A stretch of DNA of 38,698 bases from Clavulina sp. PMI_390 (lineage: Eukaryota > Basidiomycota > Agaricomycetes > Cantharellales > Hydnaceae): the NCBI GenBank assembly GCA_015039315.1, contig WIDE01000175.1, forward strand, positions 6,663 through 45,360. The letters run 5' to 3'. Below are positions 10,201 to 19,985 of this stretch, piece after piece; position 1 is the stretch's first letter, and every line of letters begins with the position of its first letter. The translations under genes and the position numbers were made by a program. A model generated the notes under the pieces. That model did not search any database. It saw nothing but the letters and a program-made list of their open reading frames with translations, and was not told the origin of the DNA.

Positions 10201-12817
10201 CGTGGCGAATGCGATCATATGCCTTCTCTTGGTCTAGGGCTAGTATCATCCCATTTTGCTCAATCAGGTCGCACAGCTCAATCATTCGTTTCACTAAATC
10301 TATCTGGTCAAAGATGCTTCGTCCGCTCACAAACCCTGCCTGAGACTCGTGTATAAGGTCTGGTGCTATTGGTGCTAGCCGGAGCATGATATAGGTTGTG
10401 AGGATCTTGTACTCAGAGTTAAGGACTGTTATTGGCCGGTAGTTCTCTGCGCACGACGGGTCATTTTTCTTATACAGCGGGCATATCCAGCCATTGCAGA
10501 AGGTGGGTTCGGAGATGCCGTGTCTTTCTATGTCATTGAATAATATTTGGAGTACTCGGGCTATGTTTGGTGTGGGGTTCTTAGAGCCGCTTGTCTCCTC
10601 GTGGCGTTTGTGCATCTTTTTGTAGAGCTCGCTTGGAATGCCGTTAAGCCCGGGCGATTTGTTTGCGGGGGCGTGCTTGATCGAGGCGACCACCTCATCA
10701 TATCTGATCTCCCCTTTGAGTGACTCTGTTTGCTGTTGGGTGCATTGCGGCGCGTATTCTTGCACAATCTTTGTTGCTGCTTCTCTGCGGGCAGGACATT
10801 CTGTGTCTCTCTGGATCTTCCTGTAGTACTTGGCCATTTCTGCCGCAATGTCTCGTGACGTGGTCGCAAATTCCACCTCGTTTGTCTCTGGCTGACTGCT
10901 GTCTTCCATGGCTTCATCTTCGTCGTCTTCTTCCTCTCTCTGCTGCTCTATGTCTTCGTCTTCTAGATCGAGCTCGTTTGGGGGTGGCTGGTTACTCGGC
11001 AGGCCTAAGGTTTCGGCTTCGTCTTCTGTCTCGCTATCCTCGTCATCGAGGGGGAGACGGCGCATTCGGAGGAAAACGTCCCTGGCCTTCTTCTCTCGTC
11101 CTTTCTTGCACCATTCTTTATTCAGCGTCTCACTCTGTATTCTTTTGGCTGTTATGTTTGCCATCCGGATGTCCTCCTGTCGTTCGATCGTGAGCTCATA
11201 TATCCTCTCTCGAATTGCCGCTGCTTCTCGTCGATCTAGGTCTTCCATGTCTCCCGGCCCAGCTGCGCTCATTAGGATGCTTAGGTCCTCTTCGAGCTTT
11301 TTAATTTGGGTCATTATCCGGCCAGTCTTCACCCCGCTGCGCTTCCGTGCTGCTTTTTCTATTCTTTTTGGGAACTTGCAGAATACTTTCTGGGGGTTGT
11401 AGTCAGTGCTTCGATCCCTTTCAGCTAGTTCCATTTCCTCCTCAAGTTCTCTTCCGATTGTTTCAATTGTCGTGAGGAATTCACGGTCGCTGAGGAGGCT
11501 TATGGCTAATGCCCATCGTCCAGGGCCTTGAGCTGGCTCTTTGTAGTCTATTAAGCGCGTTGAAACCATGTGGTGATCTAATTTTGGAATATAAGTGTCT
11601 GAGATCTCCCACTCTGTTGCTCGGCGGTACATTTTATCCGTACAATATATCCGGTCAATTCTTGACATACTTCCGCCTTGGTCCGCTGTTTGAAAGAAAC
11701 TGGCTTGGCGTTCTGGGTCTGGCCAGAAGCGTCGCCATCCATCCTGGAGGCTGTATGCCTCCTTGAGCTCCTGAAAGCTTTCTGCTTGGGCGGGATCTTC
11801 TCTCTGGGGCCACCTGTCTTGTTGATTCTCTACCATGTTAAAGTCTCCCATAATGAAGTCGACCGGGGTGATATTCCCGTTTCCAGGGTTCCTGAGAGCT
11901 GCCCAGATTTCTCTCCAGAATGCGGCATTTTTGTCGGCCGGGTTTGGTGCGTGGACGGCCAGTATTTTAATTCTGATGCCTTTCCGCCATGGGATGCTGG
12001 CCCAAAGAGCATGCCCTGGGATGATGACACGGGTCCTAGTTCCTTTTAGTGGTAATTTCTCTCTATTGACTGCTAGTACCACTCCTCCCTCAGCTTGTCG
12101 GCGGCCCACACCCGCTGTGTGGTGCAGTTCCCACGCTGGGTAATCGCGATTCAGTTCCTTGATCAGTTTATCTTTGGAGTGAGTCTCTTGGATCACCGCA
12201 ATTGAAATCTTCTTCCTATGGAAAAGGCTGAGGGCTTGCGCCCATTTGCTGCGTTTATCATTGCTGCCTGCGCCTCTGATATTAAGACTTGCTATCCCAA
12301 GGCCGGCTGGCGTTCGTCGTTTAGGGCTGCTATTGTTAGCCCCACCTCTAAGGCGCAATGGGTTGTTTGTTTCAGTGCATCCATCCACATTCTGGTCGGA
12401 ATGTGTGGGCTTGATATCGGTTCTAGCATCGGTCAATGCCTCAATATCCTGAGCAGTTTCCCCTGGTGCGGGGTTGGGCTGGTCAGCCATCACGGGGGGT
12501 GTCTCCATGCCTGCAGCTATGCTCATATAGCTGCGTGCGCTGGTCAGCGCTTTTACTGAGTAGTGTCCGTTAGTCTCAATCTCGGAGACAGTTCTAGGTT
12601 CATTCGGGGCTAAGCGGGGATCCCTGGTCGTCCGTTGCCGGTGATCGGGGATCTCCATCAACCCCGTCGCCCAGGCACGTCTCGTCATCGAAGGTCCGTT
12701 GCGATATGCTCCGCTGCTCTCATTGGATGGCTGCTCAACGGCGGGATGCATCCATCCTCGTTCAGCCGGAGCCCAGTTTCCAGTTTCATGCGTCCCAGTT
12801 GTGTAATCATTATTCAT
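7208..12817 (-). CDS. LINE polyprotein: endonuclease, reverse transcriptase, RNase H
   Basis: 1869 residues, no internal stop. Order: polar N-terminal region (1-153); LRLRGG (154-159); APE/EEP endonuclease about 172-425 with LNIRG, QETH (210-213), GDFN (324-327), SRIDRIY (385-391) and DHH (414-416); basic helical linker; acidic Asp/Glu-rich segment (591-640); reverse transcriptase about 700-1010 with FADD (967-970); Cys-rich CPCELC...C...C cluster (1310-1329); RNase H about 1413-1555 with TDGS, Glu1464, Asp1486 and GHSGIEGNEEAD; zf-RVT-like C-x4-C-x8-H-x4-C motif (1671-1690). It would copy the element RNA at a nicked target. All catalytic motifs are present, so it may be active. An in-frame stop lies 11 codons before the ATG, which supports the start. 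Confidence 0.9.
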   Translation of the reverse strand: MNNDYTTGTHETGNWAPAERGWMHPAVEQPSNESSGAYRNGPSMTRRAWATGLMEIPDHRQRTTRDPRLAPNEPRTVSEIETNGHYSVKALTSARSYMSIAAGMETPPVMADQPNPAPGETAQDIEALTDARTDIKPTHSDQNVDGCTETNNPLRLRGGANNSSPKRRTPAGLGIASLNIRGAGSNDKRSKWAQALSLFHRKKISIAVIQETHSKDKLIKELNRDYPAWELHHTAGVGRRQAEGGVVLAVNREKLPLKGTRTRVIIPGHALWASIPWRKGIRIKILAVHAPNPADKNAAFWREIWAALRNPGNGNITPVDFIMGDFNMVENQQDRWPQREDPAQAESFQELKEAYSLQDGWRRFWPDPERQASFFQTADQGGSMSRIDRIYCTDKMYRRATEWEISDTYIPKLDHHMVSTRLIDYKEPAQGPGRWALAISLLSDREFLTTIETIGRELEEEMELAERDRSTDYNPQKVFCKFPKRIEKAARKRSGVKTGRIMTQIKKLEEDLSILMSAAGPGDMEDLDRREAAAIRERIYELTIERQEDIRMANITAKRIQSETLNKEWCKKGREKKARDVFLRMRRLPLDDEDSETEDEAETLGLPSNQPPPNELDLEDEDIEQQREEEDDEDEAMEDSSQPETNEVEFATTSRDIAAEMAKYYRKIQRDTECPARREAATKIVQEYAPQCTQQQTESLKGEIRYDEVVASIKHAPANKSPGLNGIPSELYKKMHKRHEETSGSKNPTPNIARVLQILFNDIERHGISEPTFCNGWICPLYKKNDPSCAENYRPITVLNSEYKILTTYIMLRLAPIAPDLIHESQAGFVSGRSIFDQIDLVKRMIELCDLIEQNGMILALDQEKAYDRIRHGYLWNILKAAKIPQNTIDLISSLYSNAESMVMINGDLSKRFQIVRGVRQGDPLSCLLFLIAIEPLSNMARKSGKIKGLNIRTGPNTSRNVILALFADDATVFLSEDDKPSELWEILDEWCEASGAKFNKPKTVAIPVGSTDYQRQLRLSGKLNPDHDDSEKLDAFDILNILMDGEATRILGAFLGNKTSAEQKWNTVVEKITTSLERWNNHHPTMIGRRLIAQMIVGGMTQFLTRAQGMPEKVERRLAQIAWRFIWNIPTGSPPIINDFLFAPFVEGGLAALDLSARVEAIDLIKLKQMIRTDSLRPLAADAANAVLFACLPKTELKKSPPETHNLFFLQNIYIRDKYTYYKIPAELRRVLNTGRKHNVRFNALQLSTTHKLELPIWNHIGATDKPTMSKETTVCLQERHKIQSVGNALLNVTQAEKTHDHRKWDPFCPCELCGKLRGEKCLDPKRCLEAQTSMLSTISPKFDPKNPIVVESESPNYSENIQIKRGQIIPFNKELNDSKYLADNLRVFSNLNHPEPADEREPIATEELEHQDDIPIHTDGSCIDNGSNYACAGSGIWFGHDDPRNCSIRVGDNLVQSNNTGEMLAILEAARRVPATANIHIKTDSMWVIRNLTVNEQANSSRGYIGVKNGKLIQATVSTLKMRSGSTDFEWVKGHSGIEGNEEADTLAALGAKMPEGDVTNLIIPHRHHLTGARLSTANQRTLYKGICQKKRSHITICERTKENLESARLAAVKISGTNPTDERIWSSLLRNPNHPNNIRVFLWKLMHDAHKVGPYWRRIPDFRERSQCTGETCDGVLENMQHILFECPHNQGKAVWKIAKRVLRNKDVEWPEDFNISYVRACGIVEIHKEDDENDARRAGATRLFTIIISECAFMIWKLRNKRVFEQARVNEENNDEGPDESEPEISRTEAQNKILSALDTRLATDCLTLRIGKLSKKMWGKHKQKVLNTWSDVVVHRDGSSLPEDWTKMRGVLVGRLRRQPLDNG
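12341..12358 (-). other. LRLRGG motif ahead of the LINE endonuclease
   Basis: Residues 154-159 of the LINE ORF read LRLRGG, identical to the C-terminal tail of ubiquitin, about 12 residues before the endonuclease core. The preceding 153 residues do not visibly resemble ubiquitin. Ubiquitin proteases cut after this tail, so it may be a processing site; that is inference. Confidence 0.6.
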
Positions 12818-13926
12818 TGTTTGTTTTTCAGGAGCGATGTTGTTTTACCCCCTGGTTGACGTGCCAGGCCAGCCAAGGGTTTCACTTGTGCGAGTTCCTT
12901 CTAGCTTAATCATACCTTCGGCCAGGAAGTTCCCACTTACGGCCCCAAGTGATAAGTGCCGGGATAGTTACAACGAGCTTTCCTGAGTATCCAGCAGTAA
13001 ATTCAGCCCGAGGCTAAGGTTTGACGTGGGTATGACACGGGTGTGGGTGTTCAGCAAGATCCTTAATTTATATTGACTCATGTTCAGGTATGCGTTCTGG
13101 GTGGATTGTGTGCAGGTGGTCATAAAATTGTGTGTGTGCTATCCCCATGCGTATTTAGGATTCAGAGGGAGTGTGCAAGGTGGTACTCAGAGGAGCACTG
13201 GGGATTCCAGAGGAGGAGCCGTGTCGGCCGTGAATGGTGGCTGTGTATGCTACGTGGCACAGAGTCAACGCACAGAGGGCCGTATCAGGGCAGCGCTACT
13301 CATTTGCCTTGGATAGGCTTGCATAGGGAGCATAGATTGATTGTTAGATGCGTTGTATATTACAGGTTAGGCTTGAGTATGCCCATGGCATTTACGGATG
13401 GCATGCTCAATGTGGGCTATCCGAGCCGCACGACCCCATAGTTGTATGTTGCTAAGCGTACTGACGATAAAGTGAAGCTCCTTGACACCTCAGGTCTAGC
13501 AGAGGTTCCCTGGTCTGGGACCCACAGCACTGGTCAGCGCGTGGTGTCGGCTGCTGGTCAGCAGCGCTCAACCCTGGTCGGGTTGTTAGGTAGCCTTTTC
13601 GTCTAGCTCGATGCATGTGTCTTTGCGTTTATAAACGCTGGCCAGCCTGTCAGCTGGAGTAAGACCTCGGGGTCCGCCCGAAGGATGGTCGTGACGTGTC
13701 CGCGCGAGGTATGGACCACCTCCTTCGTTTGCTCGATCCCTCGCAACTTTGTGCTCGAGGATCGTCTCCCAGGCTTGCCACCTCTGGGCGAGGAGAGTGC
13801 ATGATCACGAGTCACCGTCAGTTGTTTGGACGTCGCTGCGAATGCCATTTCTGAACATCGATGAAACGATCGTCTTCTTCAAACTGGTCCGCCTTTGCAC
13901 TCTTGACGTCAACACGATTTGGTAGT
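12818..13926. other. LINE 5' flank and spacer before copy A
   Basis: Probably LINE 5' UTR grading into host DNA. CTGGTC recurs four times at about 13510-13580, one of them inside GCTGCTG-GT-CAGCAGC at 13550-13565. The 11-mer CTGGTCAGCGC at 13530-13540 also occurs at 12540-12550 inside the LINE ORF, which hints that the element reaches this far. A minus-strand 81-codon frame at 13603-13848 has no recognised family. No gene is called. Confidence 0.4.
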
Positions 13927-14306
13927 GGTCACGTGAACGAGAGCCACCCAAGATGGCAAGAAGAGGATGATGATAGACAACTCCATGGCTCGTTTGCATT
14001 GCGGTCATTCTCCATTTTGCTCTCTGGTGCTCTCTTCGTCGCCTATATACGGACGACCGCGCCTATATCATTTCGTAGCCGCCGCGACCTTCACCTCCTT
14101 TCACCATCAACCACCAGCAGTTCCCCAACCTCCGAAACGCACGAGTAAAGTTTAGTTTGTACAAGAAGGCAGATGGGGTCCCCTACTATTCTCCGTCACC
14201 CTCTGGCTTGGACGACGTCAGCATCCTCGCCATTTTCTGACCGTCCAACTCTCCGACCACAAACGGTATTTCTCGAGGGTTCCACTGGAACGGTACCATC
14301 AGCACC
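13927..14306 (+). promoter_or_regulatory. Upstream region of copy A with GGTCACGTG and TATA-like sites
   Basis: GGTCACGTG (E-box CACGTG) at 13927-13935 starts 380 bp before the copy A ATG. The same site lies 385 bp before copy C and, with one change, before copy D. TATA-like sequences CTATATAC and CTATATCA lie at about 14043 and 14073. The shared position suggests that the promoter was duplicated with the gene and that a bHLH-type factor may bind it. Confidence 0.45.
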
Positions 14307-16656
14307 ATGGATGCGACCGCAGGTACTGGAATCCCACTCACACAGTCAAGTGAACACTATCAACTCACTCTCGAGGACGGCACCCAGTTTGTTGGGAAGC
14401 TCGTGGATTCTCGACATTGCAAGGTTTTCCACGTAGGTCGTCGACTGCCCGCCGAATGTCCCCACGTCACTAACGTTGACGACCCGCTCGTCTTCCACTC
14501 CCGTCCTTTCGTTGGGAACCCCTGACGCGGGAACTATTGCGCTGGATCCTGCTTGGAGGGTTGGTAGAGTGTAGATGGGATCAACGTCCTCTGTTATCGA
14601 TTAACTTGCTGGGGAAGTTCGCTCGTTGATGTTCCCGCATGTTTCCTTTCCCAGAGGTACGACACTTTCTCGTCTAAAGCTCAACGCGAGCACCAGTCGC
14701 CTCCCCCCAAGGCACGCCTTGAGAGCGTAATGGTGTTAGCGGGCTATCCGGCTCCAAACTTGACGTCCTTGAACGATGACTAACCTTCCTTCCTTCCGTC
14801 CCATTCCCGCCCCCAGCAGCAGCAAAAATCAAATAACTTGGCCCCCCTCGCCTTCTTACCTCTCAAGACTCCTACTCCTCGCCGCCACTATCGATACCCA
14901 CTCGATGCAAGACGTTATTGGCAAGTGTGACCACCCCAGCGAGCACAGCGGTCCCCAACGTGCTGCCGAGGAAGGTGCTCGACAGGGCGTTGTTTGCAGA
15001 GCATGCGACTCCCGTGGCAGTGGACGAAGGACGGGGGATAGCCACCATAACGAAGGCGAAAAGCAGCCAGGCGACGCTCCTAGACAAGCAAATGCGCCTT
15101 CCCATGCCCTGGTCCACTCTGTCCAGTTGGTGATGGAGAGTGATCTCAGGAGGGAACCGCTAGAACAACTCCCGTTGGAAAGACAAATGCGACACTCTGA
15201 TGCCAAGGAAGCTCAAGGCGACGCATGCCAGCTATTTGGCCACGGCCATTATTGTCTCGCAGTTGAACACGTTGGCGCAGGTGCCGAGCTGGAGAGGCTG
15301 ATCACGGACCCTCGCCTAGATTCAAATCGCCTCGAGACCCGTGGTCGTTGTCCTAGGATCAGTGTCGGTGCCTCGCTCCATCCTTCCCAGACGACACTTT
15401 TCCATCATCGCCAACGACAGCGCTCCGCGTCTCCTCCTAGCACCAGAGCCTCTCTTCACCCCCGGCTCAATACCTATCCTCTTCCTCATCCCTACCACGG
15501 ACCTCCTACTTCTACCTTCGCCTTCCATCGAACCCTTCCTGGTCCTTCAACAAGCCCCACAGAGTTGCAACGTATGCCGCAGGAATCATCTCCTCCATCC
15601 TTATCCTTCTTGAACTTACATTCGCAAACCCAGTGGTCACCTCCAGCTCACGATTGCTTGATGAGATCTAACCCCTCCCCACCGCGCCCGGACCAAGCCC
15701 AAGTCAGTCCTTGGTCGTCCACTTCCTTTCCATTCCACCTCGCTTCCGTTCCCGCTCGCGCCCAAGTAGGCGGCAAGCATCACCCGCATAATTACGCCTT
15801 TGGCAGCCACCAGTACCACAATCCTTCCTCTTTTTTGTTCGTCAACTCTCCCCTGGCTCTTTCACCCACATACTCTACTCCTTCCCAGCGCATGCCTATT
15901 GCAGTTTTATTGCAAGGACGACAGCAGTATAACCTCGGCGTAACAAACGAACGGACGTTGCATGCCCCAAAATCGTTCCATGAGACTCTTTTTGGGACAC
16001 AGATTGCAATGACGCCTCGGCGGGATTTGATCGTTGAAGATACTATCGCGGCCCAGGCAAATGAAGGGAATCGAGGTACTATTCACCCTAGTCGCACAGC
16101 GAGGAGCAGAGCAGGGACAGGCGGCGAGGATAACAAGCTCGTGAAGATGAATGGACTGAGAGGTGAAAGCGAGAAAGGCGTGAAGAGCAAAACAGGTGAC
16201 TGCAGTGTGGACGATGAGCATGGTGCCGGAGAGTTGATGAACGTGGAAGATCATAAGAATGGGCCACATGAGCTTGATGGTCGAAGAGAGCTACTGCAAC
16301 CAGTGCTCGCTGCGCATCAGAGCGAGCAGGGTGATAATCCGAGCCTGAAAATGAGCGTTAACAACAGCACCCAGCAGGTCCCCACCGCTGCATCCTTGAG
16401 AACGAATTGCACGAGCCTACCAACAGACTTGCAGAACACCAGCAGCACAATTGACACGTCGCCGCCTCTATGCCAGAGCTACCTCGTCTTGGACAGGAAT
16501 TCCTATACCGGCAATGGAGTGTCTTGTTCCGGAACAATCGCAGCTCAGGTTAACCCATTGGGAGAAAGTTCTTTTGGAGCAAACAAGGCAAAGACCATAT
16601 ACGAGTGGGAGTTGACGATGATGAGCATTCTTCTGAACGTTGGATCGCAAACGTAG
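14307..16656 (+). CDS. Array copy A: unknown protein, three exons
   Basis: Predicted 684 residues from exons 14307-14432 (126 nt), 14568-14656 (89 nt) and 14817-16656 (1840 nt); introns of 135 and 160 nt, GT-AG, phases 0 and 2. Exon 1 holds DGTQFVGKLVDSRHCKVFH and exon 2 NVLCYRLTCW...VDVPACFLS. Together they form a compact region of about 70 residues, probably mostly strands, shared with copies B and C. Exon 3 is Ser/Pro/His-rich and likely disordered, with islands matching C: HS..QR near its start, EHVGAGAELE, a Gln/Arg-rich RQRQRSASPP, and HHPHNYAF. The protein ends with YEWELTMMSILLNVG, matching C. No known domain, signal peptide or membrane span is seen. The start is set by homology: MDAT here, MDVT in B, MDTM in C. 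Two otherwise conserved Arg/Trp positions in exon 2 are changed (Cys, Gln). Confidence 0.75.
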
Positions 16657-19079
16657 GCGCCTATCGCTGCTTTTTCGCTCTTCTTTTTTCTTGTTTCTTG
16701 GAACTGCTCCGCCGCATGGCTCGCTCTTCTGCTGTTGACGACCGGCAGTGGCTTCGCCTGTTTTATTCCTGAATACCTCGTCGCACATGTAACACGAGCC
16801 AAGCCACGCTGCCCTCCTCTCTCTCGTCCCAGCCCATCCATGTGGTTCATCAGAGCAAATGCAAATGCGATGTGCTACGAATCCGACCGGCTTCTTCACT
16901 AACAACTCCTAGCGCGGAAGTGCATGCGCAGGGAGGTTGGCTCGTCTGGGAGGCTTACTTTGTCGCTTTGCAAATGAAGAGGTTCGAGGCAAGACAGGCC
17001 GCGTGGCAGGTCTATAATTGTAGGGGAACGAAGTTGTGTCCTTTGGTGCGCCTCTGTTCGATGTGGAATCAACCATGACATTACTTACATAGATCTATAT
17101 TAGATGAAGGGAGAAGGGGGGAAGTGGACCGCGAAAAGAGAGGTAGTAGATTCAGCCGTCCCAAGGCAGCGAAGGCACGCTTCCCCACATAGAGTCTTCA
17201 ACATCAAGCTAAGTTTTCACACCTTGTATACCCAGTCTCGCCTGGCGACACCGCCCGCCCCGAGTATTATTTTATCGTTTCGTTCGAGTTTAACGCTAAC
17301 AAGATTGGCGACAGACGTGCATGTAGCAGAATAGTGGGTTGAGGATTCGGTCGATCCGGCAATATCCGGTTGTATTCAGTTGTCTCCTCATTCGTCTTCT
17401 TGACGGACTCACCACATCCATGACAATACTAGGTCCTGGCATCTTGAAACTGGACTTTCGGTCTTGCTGGATCGTTCGCCCCCATCTTCTCTGATTAAGC
17501 ACGCGCGATAGTCGACTTCAAACCCTCGCCCAATCTCAAGGTTCAAACACACAAATGCGAGCAAGAATCGCGCTAAGTTGCACGCTACACGCTGCCGTTA
17601 TGGCCTTTTACTGTCACAGGAATAATTAACTTCCCAATCACCAGCATCTAAGGATCTAGCAACAAACGATTGGTGGCCAAGTGCTTTTCTCTTGAAAACC
17701 CGCTTGGAGACTGAGATTGCCTCACACTCTAATAGCCACTCCCTAAGAGTTTCACTCGGAATGGAAGCTAGTAGTCCGCTTGCTGTTAGAAAATCTAGCG
17801 GGGGGTGTTGTGCTGAATATGACTAAAGGCCCAGAATGAAGATAGGATACGATCCGGGATGCTGGGGCGACAGAATGCACAACGAGTCTTAACGTCGTCC
17901 ATGCGATCTCCTCTTGGCTTGCCCCTCAACAACAAAATTAGAAAACTTACACGAATACTTTGGCACGGCTAGCCAAACATCTTCCCATCAACCTTTTCAG
18001 TTCATGGACACCGTTTGTATGCGTAGCTCTCCATGCTCTTCATGTGGAGCTGAACACTGTCGAGAGCATACACCATAGGACGACTCCTGACCGCATAGTC
18101 TCGTCACTTTCCACAATCGGTTACTACACCTTACTTATAAGTATGATGTCCAGCCGAGGGATTCACGGTATGCCAGTATTAAGTTGCTCTGCCATAATTT
18201 GCATACTCACAGATCGGCCGGTTATCTCACCATCGGTCGCTTAAGCTGAAAAGTTGGGCATGGCGTGAAGTCTTCACCCCGATTTGCTAATTACCTACAT
18301 ACTACTGTCCTTCCTCATTCAGACATACATTTCCCCACGTCACAACCAGTGGAGGAGTCTTGCTGGATTGAGACGCATTGAACCTTCGGAACCATGGTAG
18401 TATCAAGTCCTCTCAATATAGTTTGAAAAAGTCGCCAACGCGCGACGGTATTGGAGCGTGGCCGGCTTATGATGATGTAAAAATAAACTTCGCAACACTA
18501 TAAGCACATGGCGTGTTGAGATCGAGTCGCACCGATTCAATAGGCCACGATCGCACGGAAATGACGAGACGACCTGGTCTGACCGCGTGAGCACCTAAAT
18601 ATCGAATAGTGGAAATGTATGAAGTGATTGCAAAAAGATAGTATGAAGATGATTTCTGAGCCACGAAATTCTACCAAACCATGCCTTCGGCGAAGCTTGT
18701 TCGCTGATCATGACTAGGAACAAGAGCAAATGTCTTGGATTCGCCGCCCCTATCCTTTCTTCTGCACTGGGTTCCTTGAAGCTAGTTGGCTTCAACGCTC
18801 TATTTCACGTCATATCTCCTTACCCCCTGTTGATCTGGGACATGAGTTGGTATTCGAGCGGCCATGCATATCCCTCCGGCCAAAATGCTTCGTTACGTTC
18901 AGCAGGACTGTGGCATGAATCTGGAGAGAAAAGAGGGGTGGAACGGCAGATTATCCAGCTCCCATAGCCTGCGTTGTATCAGCCCATTGACAAATGTTTT
19001 CACTCGAAACGCTACGTGAATCGTGGTTGTTGTGCCAAGAACAAACTCAGTACGTATACTAGCCTAAATTTCGACCAAC
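16657..19079. other. Spacer after copy A, no gene seen
   Basis: The first 200 bp resemble the 3' flank of copy C in places (a CTTGGAACT stretch, a CCATCCAT stretch), so they are probably the duplicated 3' UTR. The remainder has only short, uninformative frames on both strands. No RNA gene or repeat was recognised. Confidence 0.4.
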
Positions 19080-19985
19080 CCAGCTCCACCACCATCAACA
19101 GCACTCGACCTCTCTCTCTACCATCACTTCGCTCCACGCCACTGCCAGTAACTCGATACCATGTCCATCATCCCATGCCCATGACTCGCTTGCCAATTCT
19201 ATCCCGCTTCCGCTGCTGTGACTGACCAAGCACTTGGAGTGGCCACGGAGGGTCCCACGAGATCCAGTGCGTGGACCAACCATGGTGAACATCATCTCCA
19301 TCCTCCTCGTCACATTTGCAACACCCGCAGTCGCTCCCGATGCATGACTCGTTGATGTCATCGATCTCCTCTTCCCCATACCAGCATCCCCACCAGCGTC
19401 AGGACGAGGATGGGTCATCACGCAAGCCCTCTCCACTCCACGATGCCGGCGGCTTTTGCGGTCGACCGATATCCCCGCCATCGCACCTTTCAGCCACCAA
19501 TATCACCATGTTTCCTCTCCTCCACTCCTGCCCTTTGGCAGCTACATATTCTCTCCCTTCCTACCGCATCCCAGTTATCAGAAAAATGATGTATGGCACG
19601 GCGGTGGTGTTGAGCGTGCGAGCTGATGACATCTCTCTCTTGGTGCTTCACATCGACATAAGGACTTCCCTCGTGCACAGAACTTGGATGAGCATGATCG
19701 AGGTTTGACGACGGTCAAGGATCGCTCGCTCGCTCAGGTCTATAATCGATGGTCTGGTCCAGTGCATGGTGCTTGGATTGGTACGACAAGAAAGAACACG
19801 CCGAGGGATGGAATAGGAGTGATGATAGATGACGAGAATACGCTGCCAACATCGACGAGCGGCATCTCATTGTCGGTGAGGGTGAAAAACTCGAGGTGGA
19901 CGGCAGCAAAGAACCATGCAAACCTGCGAGGATCAAAACTCCTGGGGCCGAAAAGGAATCTTACGATAGAGGAGTGTTCAGATTA
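19080..19985 (+). pseudogene. Array copy E: fragment of exon 3
   Basis: This stretch resembles the middle of exon 3 of copies A-D. One frame gives QSLPMHDSLMSS near 19319, which lines up with QWSPPAHDCLMRS in copy A. Downstream, CCATCGCACCTTTCAGCCACCAAT at about 19476-19500 matches the place where B and C have H..VFA..YRYLP, but one base is missing so the frame is lost. Exons 1 and 2 and the C-terminal helix were not found. I read it as a broken, partial copy. A plus-strand frame at 19684-19986 continues it but has no clear match. Confidence 0.45.

Larger units (their letters stand above)
7008..12900 (-). mobile_element. Non-LTR retrotransposon (LINE, Tad-like), minus strand
   Basis: The element holds one long ORF (7208-12817), a 3' UTR of about 180 nt (7028-7207) and a 20-nt poly(A) tail, seen as T at 7008-7027. 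The domain order (APE-type endonuclease, RT, RNase H) matches Tad/I-like LINEs of fungi. The 5' end is not resolved: no ORF1 of more than 60 codons follows on the minus strand up to 14 kb, so the element is either single-ORF or 5'-truncated or rearranged. I looked for a target-site duplication of the bases left of the poly(T) and did not find a convincing one. The intact ORF suggests recent insertion. Confidence 0.85.

Noticed and set aside
13176..13184. AAGGTGGTA as a target-site duplication partner of the bases left of the LINE poly(T)
   Set aside because: Only about 8 bp match, not directly adjacent to the poly(T); expected by chance in this interval.
13603..13848. Minus-strand frame as LINE ORF1
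   Set aside because: 81 codons without a zinc knuckle or coiled coil, and separated from the main ORF by about 800 bp of stop-rich sequence.
312..13967. 15-bp match ATGGCAAGAAGAGGA at 312-326 and 13953-13967
   Set aside because: No extension of similarity on either side, so probably chance.
14872..15117. Minus-strand hydrophobic ORF opposite copy A exon 3, with similar frames opposite B (22896-23138) and C (34209-34487)
   Set aside because: They look like Ala/Val-rich membrane proteins in all three copies, but the sense frames of A and C align with each other here (HS..QR...SRG.G), so the antisense frames are mirror images of a polar, Ser/Arg-rich coding sequence.
14918..15133. Alternative plus-strand frame inside copy A exon 3
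   Set aside because: Its translation looks protein-like, but it has no ATG, ends in a stop before the islands conserved with copy C, and lies in another frame.
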